A stretch of DNA of 64,000 nucleotides from JALYNX01 sp963780755 (GCA_963780755.1 CAWACX010000001.1:868001-932000); one strand, 5' to 3'. Shown: positions 1 to 9,617, counted from the stretch's first letter. The notes: generated from the sequence alone by a model not told the origin. Translations and numbers: made by a program.

Positions 1-991
1 GGAATCCCTCGACCGCGACCTCATCCGCGGCGTTCAACACCGCCGGGCTCGAGCCGCCGCGTCGTCCTGCAGCAAAGGCGATTTCGAGGGCAGGAAAGGT
101 CGCTCGATCCGGCTCCTCGAAGCTCAGGTCGAGCCCGGCGAGGGAGAAGCGATCGAGCGGCAGCGAAGCCCGAGCGGGGGCAGTCAGCGCATATTGGATC
201 GGGATCCTCATATCGGGGAAGCCGAAATGGCCTTTCCACGACCCGTCCACGAACTCGACCGCAGAGTGGAGGACCGACTGAGGATGGATGACCACGTCGA
301 TGGCATCGAACGGGACATCGAAGAGGAAATGGGCCTCGATCACCTCGAGCCCTTTGTTGAACAGCGTCGCGGAATCGATCGTGATTCGCCGACCCATGTC
401 CCAGGTCGGGTGGCGCAGCGCTTCCTCGGGGGTGACTCCCTCGAGCGAGGCGCGGTCCCGGCCCCGGAACGGCCCTCCGGAAGCAGTGAGTATCAGCCGG
501 GCAACGTCCTCGGCCCTTTCTCCAGCCAGGCACTGACTGAGCGCGGAATGCTCGCTGTCGACCGGGATCAACTCGCCACCACCCGAAGCCAGGGCAGCCT
601 TCACGACAGGTCCCCCGGCCACCAGGCTCTCCTTGTTGGCCAGGGCCACCCGGTTCCCTGCTTCCAGTGCCGCGACTGTCGCCCTCAGGCCGGCCGAGCC
701 GACGACACCATTGATCACGATCACCCCAGGCGTCGCCGCCAGGTCGACCACGGCGTCGGAATCGAATTCGACCTCGCGACCCACCACTGTCCGGAATGAG
801 CCCCTCTCGTCGCCAGAGCCACCGGCGACGGCGATGCGGGCATCGGGATAGCGGTTCGCGATCTCGGCCAACGCCGGGGAGGGGTCGCGTGCCGCAATGC
901 CGACGACGGGGTATCCGAGGTGATCGGCGACCTCGAGGGTCTGGGTTCCGATGGAGCCGGTCGCCCCGAGGACGACTACCGGCCGGATCAC
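1..991 (-). CDS. dxr: 1-deoxy-D-xylulose 5-phosphate reductoisomerase, C-terminus cut by window edge
   Basis: This enzyme converts DXP to MEP with NADPH in the non-mevalonate isoprenoid pathway. The frame reads without a stop from a GTG at 991 to the window edge, about 330 codons. It opens with the NADPH-binding loop GATGSIGTQTLEV (residues 9-21). Family motifs follow in order: LANKESLV, PVDSEHSALSQ, TASGGPFR and HPTWDMGRRITIDSATL. The GTG overlaps the cdsA stop by four bases (GTGA), so translational coupling to cdsA is likely. The dxr-cdsA pair is a common bacterial arrangement. Only the last part of the C-terminal helical domain is missing. The long open frame at 21-1109 in another phase is a shadow of this gene. 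Confidence 0.95.
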   Translation of the reverse strand, partial: MIRPVVVLGATGSIGTQTLEVADHLGYPVVGIAARDPSPALAEIANRYPDARIAVAGGSGDERGSFRTVVGREVEFDSDAVVDLAATPGVIVINGVVGSAGLRATVAALEAGNRVALANKESLVAGGPVVKAALASGGGELIPVDSEHSALSQCLAGERAEDVARLILTASGGPFRGRDRASLEGVTPEEALRHPTWDMGRRITIDSATLFNKGLEVIEAHFLFDVPFDAIDVVIHPQSVLHSAVEFVDGSWKGHFGFPDMRIPIQYALTAPARASLPLDRFSLAGLDLSFEEPDRATFPALEIAFAAGRRGGSSPAVLNAADEVAVEGF

Positions 992-2172
992 AACAGCCCG
1001 TAACCCCGGAACAGGAAGTAGACGACGGGAACGGCGAATAGGAAGCCGTCGATCCGGTCCAGGATCCCACCGTGGCCGGGCAGCACCGATCCCATGTCTT
1101 TGACGCCAAGCGCCCTCTTCACCATCGATTCCGCAGCATCTCCGATGGGGGCGACGAAACCGATCACCGCGGCGATGACGAGGCCGCGGGCCAAACCGAT
1201 CACGTCCCAGGCAGGGAAGCTGACCAGGATCGAAGACACCACCAGGGCGGCGATCAGCCCTCCGAAGAAGCCTTCGATGGTCTTCGACGGAGAGAGGTTG
1301 GGAGCGAGCTTCCTCCGCCCGAATGAGCGGCCGACGAAGTAAGCGCCCATGTCGTTGAAGGCGACGACCAACACCACGAAGAGGATGTATTCGATAGGCC
1401 GCGGGCCTTGCCCGATGAGGACGGCAAACGAGAGCAAGCCGACCCACGCCATCGCAGCGACAGTGAGAGAGGCGTTCTCCATCGGATTGCGGCGCGGCGA
1501 AAGGGTGAAGAACAGGACCGAGGCCGTCGCGAACAGGGCGGCCCAGCCCCCGATCGCCAACACACCCGAGGTGTGGGCGCCCGCTCCCATGAACACCACG
1601 CCTAGGAGACCAAACAAGGCCAAGGGCCGGTACCCGGCGTGGCGGACCGTGGCATAGAACTCACCACAGGCGACCACCATGACCAGGATCACAAATGCTG
1701 TGAACCACCAGCCGCCGAGCAGGAGGCTCCCCAGGAACATCCCGAAGATGACGACCGCGGAGCCGACCCGCATCGCGAAGTCGGAGCTGGCCGCCTGTTC
1801 GTGGGCCTCGTAGTCCTCTTCCTGCCCTACCGACGCCCGGGAAACGTCGTCGAACCCGACGAGGCCACTGTCCACCCCGGGCATCGTGGCGGCGACCGCC
1901 TGCTGCTCCCACTCCTCCCCGGCCGCTCTGCTCACATCTTCGGCCAAGCCTCGATACTCCTCGGTGGTAGCTGCGGCGTATTCCTCAGACGTGTAGCTCT
2001 CGATCGGTGACGTGCCGGCCGAGCTCATCGCCTCCCAGTCTCCAAGGTCCACGTCCGGAGTCGCCTCAGGCTCCTCGGGCTCGGGCAGGGTGAAGACGTC
2101 TGCCTCGTCGGTGTCTTCCTCCCAGGGGCGGCTGACCCCGCCGGCTTTGCTCTCGTCGCCGCGATCGGTCAT
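988..2172 (-). CDS. cdsA: Phosphatidate cytidylyltransferase
   Basis: Makes CDP-diacylglycerol from phosphatidate and CTP in the membrane, the branch point to phosphatidylglycerol, cardiolipin and phosphatidylinositol. The 394-residue protein has about eight hydrophobic segments from residue 135 onward. It ends with the family signature around residues 350-375, including KDMGSVLPGHGGILDRID. The first 130 residues are acidic, rich in Glu, Asp, Ser and Thr, and look disordered; this is longer than in most homologues. The start overlaps the frr stop by four bases (ATGA), and the stop overlaps the dxr start. Identification is firm; the role of the tail is unknown. Confidence 0.95.
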   Translation of the reverse strand: MTDRGDESKAGGVSRPWEEDTDEADVFTLPEPEEPEATPDVDLGDWEAMSSAGTSPIESYTSEEYAAATTEEYRGLAEDVSRAAGEEWEQQAVAATMPGVDSGLVGFDDVSRASVGQEEDYEAHEQAASSDFAMRVGSAVVIFGMFLGSLLLGGWWFTAFVILVMVVACGEFYATVRHAGYRPLALFGLLGVVFMGAGAHTSGVLAIGGWAALFATASVLFFTLSPRRNPMENASLTVAAMAWVGLLSFAVLIGQGPRPIEYILFVVLVVAFNDMGAYFVGRSFGRRKLAPNLSPSKTIEGFFGGLIAALVVSSILVSFPAWDVIGLARGLVIAAVIGFVAPIGDAAESMVKRALGVKDMGSVLPGHGGILDRIDGFLFAVPVVYFLFRGYGLL

Positions 2173-2720
2173 ACGTCGAGGAGCTCTTCTTCCTTGTGTG
2201 ACAACAATTGGTCGACCTTCACCACGAAACGATCGGTGAGTTTCTGTAACTCCTCCTCGCCGCGCCGGATGTCGTCATCGGAGATGTCCCCGTGGAGCGA
2301 CTCCATATCGGTCTTGGAGTGGCGCCGGATGTTGCGTATCGCAACCCGCCCCTCCTCAGCCATGTGCTTGACGACCTTGATCAGGTCGCGGCGCCGCTCT
2401 TCGGTGAGCGGGGGGAAGGCAATTCGAATCACCGAACCGTCATTCGACGGGTTCAGCCCGAGGTCTGACTGGTTGAGAGCGCGCTCGATATCTCCGACCG
2501 AAGACTTGTCGAAAGGCTGAATGACGAGCATCCGGGCCTCGGGGACCGCAATCGAGGCCAGTTGCTGAAGGGGAGTCGGTTGCCCGTAGTACTCGACTGT
2601 GATCCTCTGCAGGAGCTGCGGGTTGGCCCGACCGGTCCGCACGGTGGAGAACTCAGAGGCGACGTGATCGGTCGCCATTTCCATCTTGTGCTGGGCGTCG
2701 CTCAAGAGATCGCTGATCAT
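2169..2720 (-). CDS. frr: Ribosome recycling factor
   Basis: Releases 70S ribosomes from mRNA after termination, together with EF-G. The 183-residue length is normal. Visible family features are VRTGRANPQLL near residue 27, YYGQPTPLQQLASI, the segment DKSSVGDIERAL, and the C-terminal long-helix arm with KVVKHMAEEGRVAIRNIRR. It follows pyrH with a 15-base gap containing a strong purine-rich ribosome-binding site and overlaps cdsA (ATGA). The pyrH-frr-cdsA order is standard. Confidence 0.97.
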   Translation of the reverse strand: MISDLLSDAQHKMEMATDHVASEFSTVRTGRANPQLLQRITVEYYGQPTPLQQLASIAVPEARMLVIQPFDKSSVGDIERALNQSDLGLNPSNDGSVIRIAFPPLTEERRRDLIKVVKHMAEEGRVAIRNIRRHSKTDMESLHGDISDDDIRRGEEELQKLTDRFVVKVDQLLSHKEEELLDV

Positions 2721-2735
2721 CGTCTCACCTCCTCC

Positions 2736-3452
2736 TCAGTGGATGACCGTGCCGATGCTCTCCCCATTGACCGCCTTCAAGATATTGCCAGGGGCATTCA
2801 TGTCGAACACGACAATCGGCACACCGTGCTCCTTGCACATCGTAATGGCGGTGGTGTCCATGACCCTGAGTTCCCGGGATATGAAATCCATGTAGGAGAG
2901 CTCTTGGAGGCGGTTGGCATCCGGATTGATTGCCGGATCGGCGTCGTATATCCCATCGACCTTGCTCGCCTTGAGAAGGACATCGGCCCCGATCTCGACC
3001 GCCCGCAGCGCAGCAGTGGTGTCGGTGGTGAAGAATGGATTGCCGGTGCCGGCGGCGAAGATCACGGCCCGGCCCTTCTCCAGGTGCCGAATCGCCCTGA
3101 GACGTATGTAGGGCTCTGCCAACTCCTGCATCGTGATCGCGCTCTGCACCCTGGTGGGAACCCCCTGCTTCTCGAGTGAGTCGCGCAGGGCAAGCGCATT
3201 GATCACGGTGGCCAGCATGCCCATGTAGTCGGCCGATGCGGGGTCCATGCCCTTGGCGGCAGACGAGACACCACGGAATATGTTCCCTCCACCAACCACC
3301 ACCGCGATCTGCACTCCGGTGGCATGGGCTTCGGCGGTCTCCCCCGCCACGCGCCGCACCGTCTCGGGGTCGATCCCGTATTTGAGGTCGGGGTCGGCGA
3401 AAGCCTCGCCAGACAGCTTGAGGATGACCCGTCGCGGTCGGTCCGTCACCAT
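2736..3452 (-). CDS. pyrH: Uridylate kinase (UMP kinase)
   Basis: Phosphorylates UMP to UDP with ATP; bacterial type of the amino-acid kinase fold, hexameric and GTP-regulated in the family. The 238-residue protein has VILKLSGEAF at residues 9-18, VVVGGGNIFRG near 52, the nucleotide-binding stretch FAAGTGNPFFTTDT near 140, and KASKVDGIYDADP. It sits six bases after tsf in the rpsB-tsf-pyrH-frr-cdsA-dxr series. Confidence 0.97.
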   Translation of the reverse strand: MVTDRPRRVILKLSGEAFADPDLKYGIDPETVRRVAGETAEAHATGVQIAVVVGGGNIFRGVSSAAKGMDPASADYMGMLATVINALALRDSLEKQGVPTRVQSAITMQELAEPYIRLRAIRHLEKGRAVIFAAGTGNPFFTTDTTAALRAVEIGADVLLKASKVDGIYDADPAINPDANRLQELSYMDFISRELRVMDTTAITMCKEHGVPIVVFDMNAPGNILKAVNGESIGTVIH

Positions 3453-3458
3453 TTGCCC

Positions 3459-4070
3459 CTAGTCACCGACGGCCACCCGTGCCACCTTCCGGACCGAGAT
3501 GTTCTCCCCCATCTTGGCTGCCAGTTGGCCGACGAGGTCGCCCACGGTGCCGTCGAATTTCTCGGCATTCACGAACTTCTGGTCATAAAGCACGTTGTCG
3601 GTGTACCAGGAGTTGATCTTGCCCTCGACTATCCGCTCGACCACGTTGTCCGGCTTGCCCTCGGTCGCAGCCTGACGGGCAAGGAGCTCTCGTTCCTTCT
3701 CGACGGCATCGTCGTCCACCTCGTCGCGGGTGATCCATGCCGGGTTGCCCCAGCTCACGTGCATCGCGATGTCGTCAGCAATCTCGCGGAACTCATCGCT
3801 CTTGGCGACGAAGTCGGTCTCGCAGGACAGTTCGACGAGGACACCCATCACCGGGCGGCCATTCTGTAGATGGATGTAGGAGCCGATCGTGCCCTCATTG
3901 GCCTCCCGCTCCGCTCGCTTCGCCATCTTCGCCTGGCCCCGCTCCCGGAGCAGCTCGTAGGCCTTGTCGAAGTCCCCGTCTGCGTCTTTGAGCGCCTGTT
4001 TGGCGTCCATCATCCCGACACCTGCATCTACGCGCAGTTTCTGGATGTCCTTCGCCGTGAAGTCGGCCAT
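3459..4070 (-). CDS. tsf: Elongation factor Ts, short form
   Basis: Guanine-nucleotide exchange factor for EF-Tu. The N-terminal UBA-like domain ends with the motif VDAGVGMMDAKQALKDADGD (residues 14-33). The core carries ELSCETDFVAKSDEF, the EF-Tu contact region. At 203 residues it is a compact form with one core subdomain, as in Thermus, and shorter than the E. coli protein of about 283. It starts two bases after the rpsB stop, so the two are almost certainly cotranscribed. Confidence 0.96.
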   Translation of the reverse strand: MADFTAKDIQKLRVDAGVGMMDAKQALKDADGDFDKAYELLRERGQAKMAKRAEREANEGTIGSYIHLQNGRPVMGVLVELSCETDFVAKSDEFREIADDIAMHVSWGNPAWITRDEVDDDAVEKERELLARQAATEGKPDNVVERIVEGKINSWYTDNVLYDQKFVNAEKFDGTVGDLVGQLAAKMGENISVRKVARVAVGD

Positions 4071-4072
4071 GC

Positions 4073-4810
4073 TCAGGACTCCACCGCCGCGTCGGCCTCG
4101 GCGTCCGCCTGGGCCTTCGACGCCTTGGCGCCTGCCAGCTGCTTGCCCTCCAGGGCAGCATCGGCGATCGCTCCGGCGATCAAGTCGGCCGCGCGGATCG
4201 CGTCGTCGTTACCGGGGATCACGTACTCGATGAGGTCGGGGTCACAGTTGCTGTCCACCAACGCGATGATCGGCAACCCCAGCCGCGACGCCTCGGTCAC
4301 CGCGGTGGTCTCGGTGTTGACATCGATGATGAACACCGCGTCGGGCACCCGCTGCAGGTCGGCAACGCCGCCCAGGTTCTGCTCGAGCTTGGTCAGCTCG
4401 CGACGCAGCTTGAGGCGCTCCTTCTTGGGGAGCGAGTTGATCTCGCCGCTCTCCTCGAGGCGCCGCAGCTCGCGCATGTAGAAGATCCGCTTCTGGATGG
4501 TGGCAAAGTTGGTGAGCATGCCCCCCAGCCAGCGGAAGTTGACATAGGGCATCCCGGAGCGCCCCGCGTTCTCGGACACCGCGACCTGGGCTTGCTTCTT
4601 TGTCCCGACGAAGAGGACGGTCCCTCCCCCGGCGACGAGGTCCTTGACGTAGGTGGCGGCATCGCCGATCTGCTCCAGGGTCTGTCGGAGGTCGATGATG
4701 TGAATGCCGTTGCGCTCCCCATAGATATAGGGCCGCATCTTGGGGTTCCAGCGCCTGGTCTGGTGCCCGAAATGGACGCCAGCCTCCAGGAGCTGCTTCA
4801 TGGTGACCAT
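4073..4810 (-). CDS. rpsB: Small ribosomal subunit protein uS2
   Basis: Component of the 30S head-platform junction. The start chosen is the ATG at 4810 (MVTMKQLLEAGVHFGHQ), which aligns with the usual S2 N-terminus. It lies about 10 bases after an AAAGGA site, and an in-frame GTG two codons upstream (4816) is an alternative. The longer open frame to 4846 adds residues not typical of the family. The C-terminus is Ala-, Asp- and Glu-rich. It is the first gene of the minus-strand translation operon and has its own promoter and structured leader. Confidence 0.96.
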   Translation of the reverse strand: MVTMKQLLEAGVHFGHQTRRWNPKMRPYIYGERNGIHIIDLRQTLEQIGDAATYVKDLVAGGGTVLFVGTKKQAQVAVSENAGRSGMPYVNFRWLGGMLTNFATIQKRIFYMRELRRLEESGEINSLPKKERLKLRRELTKLEQNLGGVADLQRVPDAVFIIDVNTETTAVTEASRLGLPIIALVDSNCDPDLIEYVIPGNDDAIRAADLIAGAIADAALEGKQLAGAKASKAQADAEADAAVES

Positions 4811-4861
4811 GGTCACATGATCCTTTCTGGTTGTTCCTCCGCTCACCGGCGGCCTGCCACC

Positions 4862-4942
4862 GACTCTTTGGAGTCACCCTCAATCCGGGCTGAGCCCGAC
4901 CAGGGAGGGTCAATGAGCGTGCGTGATCCGGCGATTGTACGA
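4862..4942 (-). promoter_or_regulatory. rpsB promoter and structured leader
   Basis: On the minus strand a TACAAT -10 box lies at 4939-4934. The predicted leader then contains a hairpin with outer arms at 4905-4910 and 4876-4881 (GAGGGT / ACCCTC) and a nested CGGGC-TGA-GCCCG stem at 4886-4898. A second stem, GACTC with a four-base loop, lies at 4862-4875. This sits just before the ribosome-binding site. Bacterial rpsB leaders are often folded targets for S2 autoregulation; that role here is inference. Confidence 0.5.
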
Positions 4943-4976
4943 GTTGGGCCAGGGCTCCGGTAATCGATGGGGCCGG

Positions 4977-5459
4977 TCAGTCGATTCGGACCGCGCCCAG
5001 TCCGAGGAAGAGTCGCTCCGAGGCCGTGTTCCCTTCGGTGATGAAGGCGAACACCTCGAGGTCGACGGTCCGGGCCAGACAGTCGAGGCTGGCGAGAAGC
5101 GCTGCCCGAGCCAAACCCTGCCCCTTGCTCGAAGCCGAGGTCATCACATAGGCGATCAGAGGTGATCCCTCATACTTCGCGACCAGCGAGGCGGCCACCA
5201 GGGACCCTCCGATCTCGATGACCCGGGTACAGGCGAGGATCGGATCGGTGGTCAGGTATTCCTCGATCTCGGCGCGGGCGTCTTCGATGTTCTCCCCTTC
5301 GTAGTCGATTGTCCCCACGTAGGCATCGAGCATGAGGCCGGCCAGCGCCTCGGTGTCCGCATCGGTGGCATGACGTATGACACCCTTGGAGAGAGCGGTG
5401 GACGAGATCGCCCAACCGTCGAGATCGATCCGATACTTGTGCCGGATCCGGTCGGTCAC
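4977..5459 (-). CDS. GNAT-family N-acetyltransferase
   Basis: A 160-residue protein starting with GTG at 5459. Residues 28-160 fit the Gcn5-related acetyltransferase fold. The acetyl-CoA loop is the stretch SSKGQGLARAALLASL near residue 110, and NTASERLFLGLGA near the C-terminus is the usual final helix-strand. The first 27 residues are unrelated to the core. It starts four bases after the whiG stop and so is probably in the same transcript. The acetylated substrate cannot be read from the sequence. Confidence 0.75.
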   Translation of the reverse strand: MTDRIRHKYRIDLDGWAISSTALSKGVIRHATDADTEALAGLMLDAYVGTIDYEGENIEDARAEIEEYLTTDPILACTRVIEIGGSLVAASLVAKYEGSPLIAYVMTSASSKGQGLARAALLASLDCLARTVDLEVFAFITEGNTASERLFLGLGAVRID

Positions 5460-5463
5460 GGCT

Positions 5464-6243
5464 TCAACCCCAGGAAGGCTCGCCGAGCCGGTTGCGCAGC
5501 GACATCATGGTCTTGGCGTGGATCTGGCATACCCGGGACTCGGTCACGCCCAAGACGTCCCCGATCTCGGCGAGGGTCATTCCCTCGTAGTAGTAGAGGG
5601 TTATGACCAGTCGCTCCCGGTTGGGCAGGCGGTTGATCGCATCAACCAGGCCACGCCTCGTCTCCTCCGATTGGAAGACCATGTCGGGGGAGACACCGGA
5701 CGGGTCGGCGAGCATTTCGCCAACCGAAGTCGAAGAATCGTTCCCCACGAACTCGTCGAGGGCTGCCATTCCGGAGCGCCCGATCTCGGCGAGGGCGCTC
5801 TGCAGATCCTCGACGTCCATCTCCAAGAAGTCGGCCAGTTCTTGATCCGTGGGCGCGCGCTGCAGGTTGTGCTCCAACTCGGCGATCCCGGACTCGATCT
5901 GACGCGCCCGGGAGCGCACCGAGCGCGGTACCCAGTCCAGCGCCCGAAGCTCGTCGAGTATGGCTCCCTTGATCCGGTTGATGGCGTAGGTCTCGAACTT
6001 GAACCCACGCTCCAGCTCGAACTTGTCGATGGCGTCGATGAGCCCGAAAAGCCCGTAGCTGGCAAGGTCGTTCTGGTCCACCGACCTGGGGAGCCCGGCT
6101 CCAACCCGACCGGCGACGTATTTGACCAGCGGCGAATAATGGAGGATGAGGCGTTCCCGGGCGTCGGCATCTGCCGAGGCCTTGAAGCGGGCCCACAGGG
6201 CGTCGAGCTGATTTGTCTCAGGCCCTTGGGTGGCTTCGGTCAT
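5464..6243 (-). CDS. whiG: RNA polymerase sigma factor, WhiG/FliA family
   Basis: A sigma-70 group 3 factor of 259 residues. Region 2 is visible as HYSPLVKYVAGRVGAGLP and the -10 recognition helix ASYGLFGLIDAIDKFE. The region 3 part has DWVPRSVRSRARQIE. Region 4 is ERLVITLYYYEGMTLAEIG followed by the helix-turn-helix GVTESRVCQIHAKTM. In Streptomyces the orthologue controls sporulation, and in motile bacteria it controls flagella; nothing in this window indicates which applies. The gene overlaps the end of xerC by 26 bases and has a GAGAGGGA site before ATG. Confidence 0.9.
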   Translation of the reverse strand: MTEATQGPETNQLDALWARFKASADADARERLILHYSPLVKYVAGRVGAGLPRSVDQNDLASYGLFGLIDAIDKFELERGFKFETYAINRIKGAILDELRALDWVPRSVRSRARQIESGIAELEHNLQRAPTDQELADFLEMDVEDLQSALAEIGRSGMAALDEFVGNDSSTSVGEMLADPSGVSPDMVFQSEETRRGLVDAINRLPNRERLVITLYYYEGMTLAEIGDVLGVTESRVCQIHAKTMMSLRNRLGEPSWG

Positions 6244-7107
6244 ATGTCCCTCTCAGGTGCTGACGGGTGACGGCAGTGTAGATCTGGGTGGTCGCCAGAT
6301 CGGTGTGTCCCAGCAGATCCTGGACCGCCCGCAAGTCGGCGCCGCCCTCCAGGAGATGCGTTGCGAAGCTGTGCCTGAGAGCGTGAGGGAAGGTCGCGAG
6401 GTGGTTGTTGACCACCCGACGCAAGCCCCGGGGGTCGAGACGGCCCCCGCGGACCCCCACCCACAGCCATCGCCCAGCTTCGGAAGTGGCCATCCGGGGG
6501 CGGGCCTCGGTGACGTAGCGCCGCAAGGACTCCTGAGCGGGGCGGCCGATCGGGACCCGCCTCGTCTTTCGCCCTTTGCCCACCACGGTGAGCATGTCCC
6601 CGCCCACGTCGGGGACCGTCAGGGACGAAAGCTCCGACACCCGTAGACCCAGTGGAGTAGAGGGTGTCGAGGACCGCCCGATCGCGAATCCCTTCCGGAG
6701 TCGAGGTGTCGATGGATTCGATGGCGTGGATCACCGTCCGGGGCGGGAGCGCATGGGGAAGGGGGCGGTCCAGCTTGGGTCGGGCCACGCCCTCGAACGG
6801 GTTGGTCGCCGCGATGCCGCGCCGTCCGGCGTCGTTGTAGAACGAGCGCACTGCCGACGCTTTGCGTGTCATCGAACGACGCGAGTAGCCCAGTGTGTCG
6901 AGGAACGCCAGAAAGCGCCGGGCCTGCAGACGTCCGGACCGCATCGACCCGATCGACCCCACCGCGATCGCAGTAGTCGAAGAACTGCGTCAGGTCTCGT
7001 CGGTAGGCATCAACCGTGTGGGGAGACAGGTCGCGCTGCTCAACCATCCGGGTCAGGAAACTGTCAACCGGGTCGGAGGCCCACGCCGGCATCTCAGGGA
7101 TCTGCAC
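6218..7107 (-). CDS. xerC: Tyrosine recombinase XerC/XerD type, frameshifted as sequenced
   Basis: Site-specific recombinase of about 295 residues that would resolve chromosome dimers at dif. The reading is spread over three frames. The N-terminal core-binding part, with LSPHTVDAYRRDLTQFFDYC, runs from 7107 (GTG). The middle, with RRSMTRKASAVRSFYNDAG, is one base out. The catalytic part begins near 6650. Both breaks need one base removed; the second is an extra G in ACTGGGTCTA, where the family expects STGLRVSEL. Catalytic residues are present: R in GLRVSEL, HALR, LLGH and the nucleophile Tyr in TQIYTAV. It lies 37 bases after dprA. Sequencing error is more likely than decay. Confidence 0.85.
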
Positions 7108-7144
7108 CCGAGCGATGTTATTGCCGATTTTCGCGATGAGGGAG

Positions 7145-7968
7145 TCAGGTCACAGGCAGGATCAAGTCGCCCATCCTCCGGATCTGCCCCGCGACCTCCA
7201 TCCGGGCCACCCTGGCCAGGGCCTCTGCCGGAGTGCAGCCCCACTTCTCGGGGAGATCGTCGATGGCCCACCCGGTCTGGGGATCGGACCAGCCTGCGCT
7301 GCAGGCGGGACCGGGGCACCGAGCATCAACCCGAGCTCTTCGATCAGATCCGCGGCGCCGAGAGCCGGGAACGCCCCGTCCCGGATCAGCAGATTGCAGC
7401 CGACCGAGGCAGGGCGGTCGACGTCGCCGGGGACGGCGAACACCGGCCGTCCGATCTCGGCTGCCAGCCGGGCGGTGATCAATGCTCCACCCTTCTCTCC
7501 CGCCTCGACGACGACCACCGCCGACGATATGGCGGCGATGAGGCGGTTTCGGGCCGGGAACCTCCAACGATCCGGCCGCGTCCCCGGCGGGTACTCCGAG
7601 ATCACCGCTCCCCGCCCGGCAACGATCTGGTCGTAGATGCCACGGTTCTCCTGTGGGTAGACCACGTCGACACCCGAGCCGAGAACTGCCACCGCCTCCC
7701 CACCCGCAGCCAGGGTCCCGCGGTGGGCGGCGGCATCGATCCCCCGTGCCAGCCCGCTCACGGTGGTCCACCCCGCCCCGGCCAATGCCGCCCCGAAGGA
7801 TTCGGCAAGGGAGATCCCGTACCTGGTGCACTTTCGGGTCCCAACCACCGCGACGGCAGGTGCAGCGCTGGTCTCCCCAATGACGAACAGCAGGGGAGGC
7901 TCCTCGAGGTCCAACATGCCGGCGGGATAGCCGGGATCGTCCGGGTGGAGCCGCGCGGGCTCAGTCAT
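7145..7968 (-). CDS. dprA: DNA-protecting protein DprA, frameshifted near the C-terminus
   Basis: Binds incoming single-stranded DNA and loads RecA during transformation. The start is ATG 7968, overlapping the comM stop. The Rossmann-like core is intact: VAVVGTRKCTRYG, VSGLARGIDAAAHRG, VLGSGVDVVYPQ and the motif RFPARNRLIAAIS. The frame breaks near 7275-7290, and the other phase then gives GWAIDDLPEKWGCTPAEAL and the winged-helix tail ending at 7145. The family's N-terminal SAM-like domain is absent, so the protein is short (about 274 residues). It is part of a comM-dprA-xerC series common in actinobacteria. Confidence 0.88.
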
Positions 7969-9435
7969 CCCGCCACTCGCCGCGGAGCCCGATCGCCTCC
8001 GCCATGTGCTCTTCCTCGACTCGCTCGACGCCGGCGAGATCCGCGATGGTCCGAGCGACCCGGCGCACCCTGTCCCCACCACGGGCGGTGAGGACTCCGC
8101 TGCCGACCGCTGCCGCACCCAGCGCCGTCGCCTCCGCTGTCTCCAGGCTTGCCTCCCGGGTGAGCTGGCGGTTGAGCGTCCCCCGGCCGACCTGGGCGTC
8201 TCGGGCGCGAGCCACCCGGGACGCGACCTCGGCACTGGGCTCTCCGGCCGGCCCTGCATATTCACCCGCCTCGACCCGACCCACCCGAACGATCAGGTCG
8301 AACCGGTCGAGTAGCGGCCCCGAGATCCGCGAGCGGTACCTCGCTCGCAGGGCCGGGCGACATTCACAGGGGCGGCGGCTGTCGCCGTGATACCCGCAAG
8401 GACACGGGTTCGACGCAGCCAATAGTTGAAACGAGGCCGGGAAGTCGACCGACATGCCGCGACGGGCAACCGAGACAACTCCCTCCTCCAACGGCTGACG
8501 CAGGGTGTCGAGGTGCCCTCTTGGGAACTCGGCGAGCTCATCGAGGAAGAGCACACCGTGGTGGGCCAGGGAAGCCTCGCCCGGGACCGGGTTGCCGGTG
8601 CCTCCGCCGACAAGGGCGGCCTTGGATGCTGTGTGGTGGGGCGAGCGAAAGGGAGGGGCTTGGTCGAGGCCACGGCGCCTTCCGGCCGCGGCCCACAGCA
8701 TCGCGGTCTCGATCGCCTCTTCGACCTCCAGGCGGGGAAGCAGCCCCCCGATCCGTCGGGCGAGCATGGTCTTGCCCGAGCCGGGAGGGCCATGCAGGAG
8801 AAGGTGATGGCCACCGGCGGCCGCTATCTCCAGCGCCCTTCTCGCCACGAGCTGGCCCCGGATGTCGGAGAGGTCTAGCGACGGGAGCGTTGGATGCGTT
8901 TCGTGGGGCCGGGCCGGCTCCCTTCCCTCCAGGCCTTCACGAAGCAGGCTCACCGCCTCGGCGAGAGTGCTCACGCCGTAAGCGCGGGCCCCGGGTATCG
9001 AAGCCGCCTCCCCCGCGACTCCTGCAGCGACGAGGCACGGGATGTCGTGACGCGCCCCGAGGCACCGCGGCTCCGAGGGCGTTGTTACCCGGCCGCACCC
9101 CGCCGTCGAGACTCGAGCTCCCCGACCACGACTGCTCGTCGTAGAACCGGGATGTCCTTGCTGGCGGCGAGGATCCCGAGCGCGATCGGCAGGTCGTAAT
9201 CGGTGCCCCCCTTCGGAAGGTCGGCCGGGGCCAGGTTCACCGTCACCGTGCGGTTGGGAAACTGGAGGCCCGCCGAAGTGACGGCGGCCCGGACCCGGTC
9301 TTTCGCCTCGCGGACTGCGGTGTCGGGCAGGCCGGACAGCTTGAAGACGTCGTTCTGACGCCCGACGTGGGCCTGGACCTCGACCGCTCTGACCTCTCCC
9401 CCGACGAGCGCCACCGAAGTGGTGGCCGCGTACAT
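7961..9435 (-). CDS. comM: ComM/YifB magnesium-chelatase-like AAA+ ATPase, frameshifted
   Basis: Hexameric helicase that promotes branch migration during DNA uptake and integration. The N-terminus (MYAATTSVALVGGEVRAVEV) starts at 9435, with a leaderless-type box seven bases upstream. It has VTVNLAPADLPKGGTDYDLP. Two extra bases between about 9080 and 9125 break the frame around SLDGGVRPGNNALGA. The second part is intact: Walker A GPPGSGKTMLARR, Walker B VLFLDELAEF, a Cys-rich NPCPCGY motif, and the sensor region GPLLDRFDLI. The reconstructed length of about 490 residues is usual. It overlaps dprA. Confidence 0.88.
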
Positions 9436-9448
9436 TCCTTCGAAAGTA
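9436..9448 (-). promoter_or_regulatory. Leaderless promoter of comM
   Basis: On the minus strand TACTTT (9448-9443) is followed by seven bases and then the comM ATG. This matches the TANNNT-N6/7-start layout found at many genes in this window. Confidence 0.6.
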
Positions 9449-9617
9449 CGGATCGCTCACGGTGGATTCCAGAGGGATGACCGTTGGTCCCACGCCCGGG
9501 ACGCGGGACCTCCGGCGCAACCCCCCGGTTGCTCTCAGCATCTACATGCCCGGCTGTCGGTGATCGTCACCCAAGAAAGTGGTGACCTGGCCGGCCAACC
9601 GGGCGCAGAGGTTGGTG

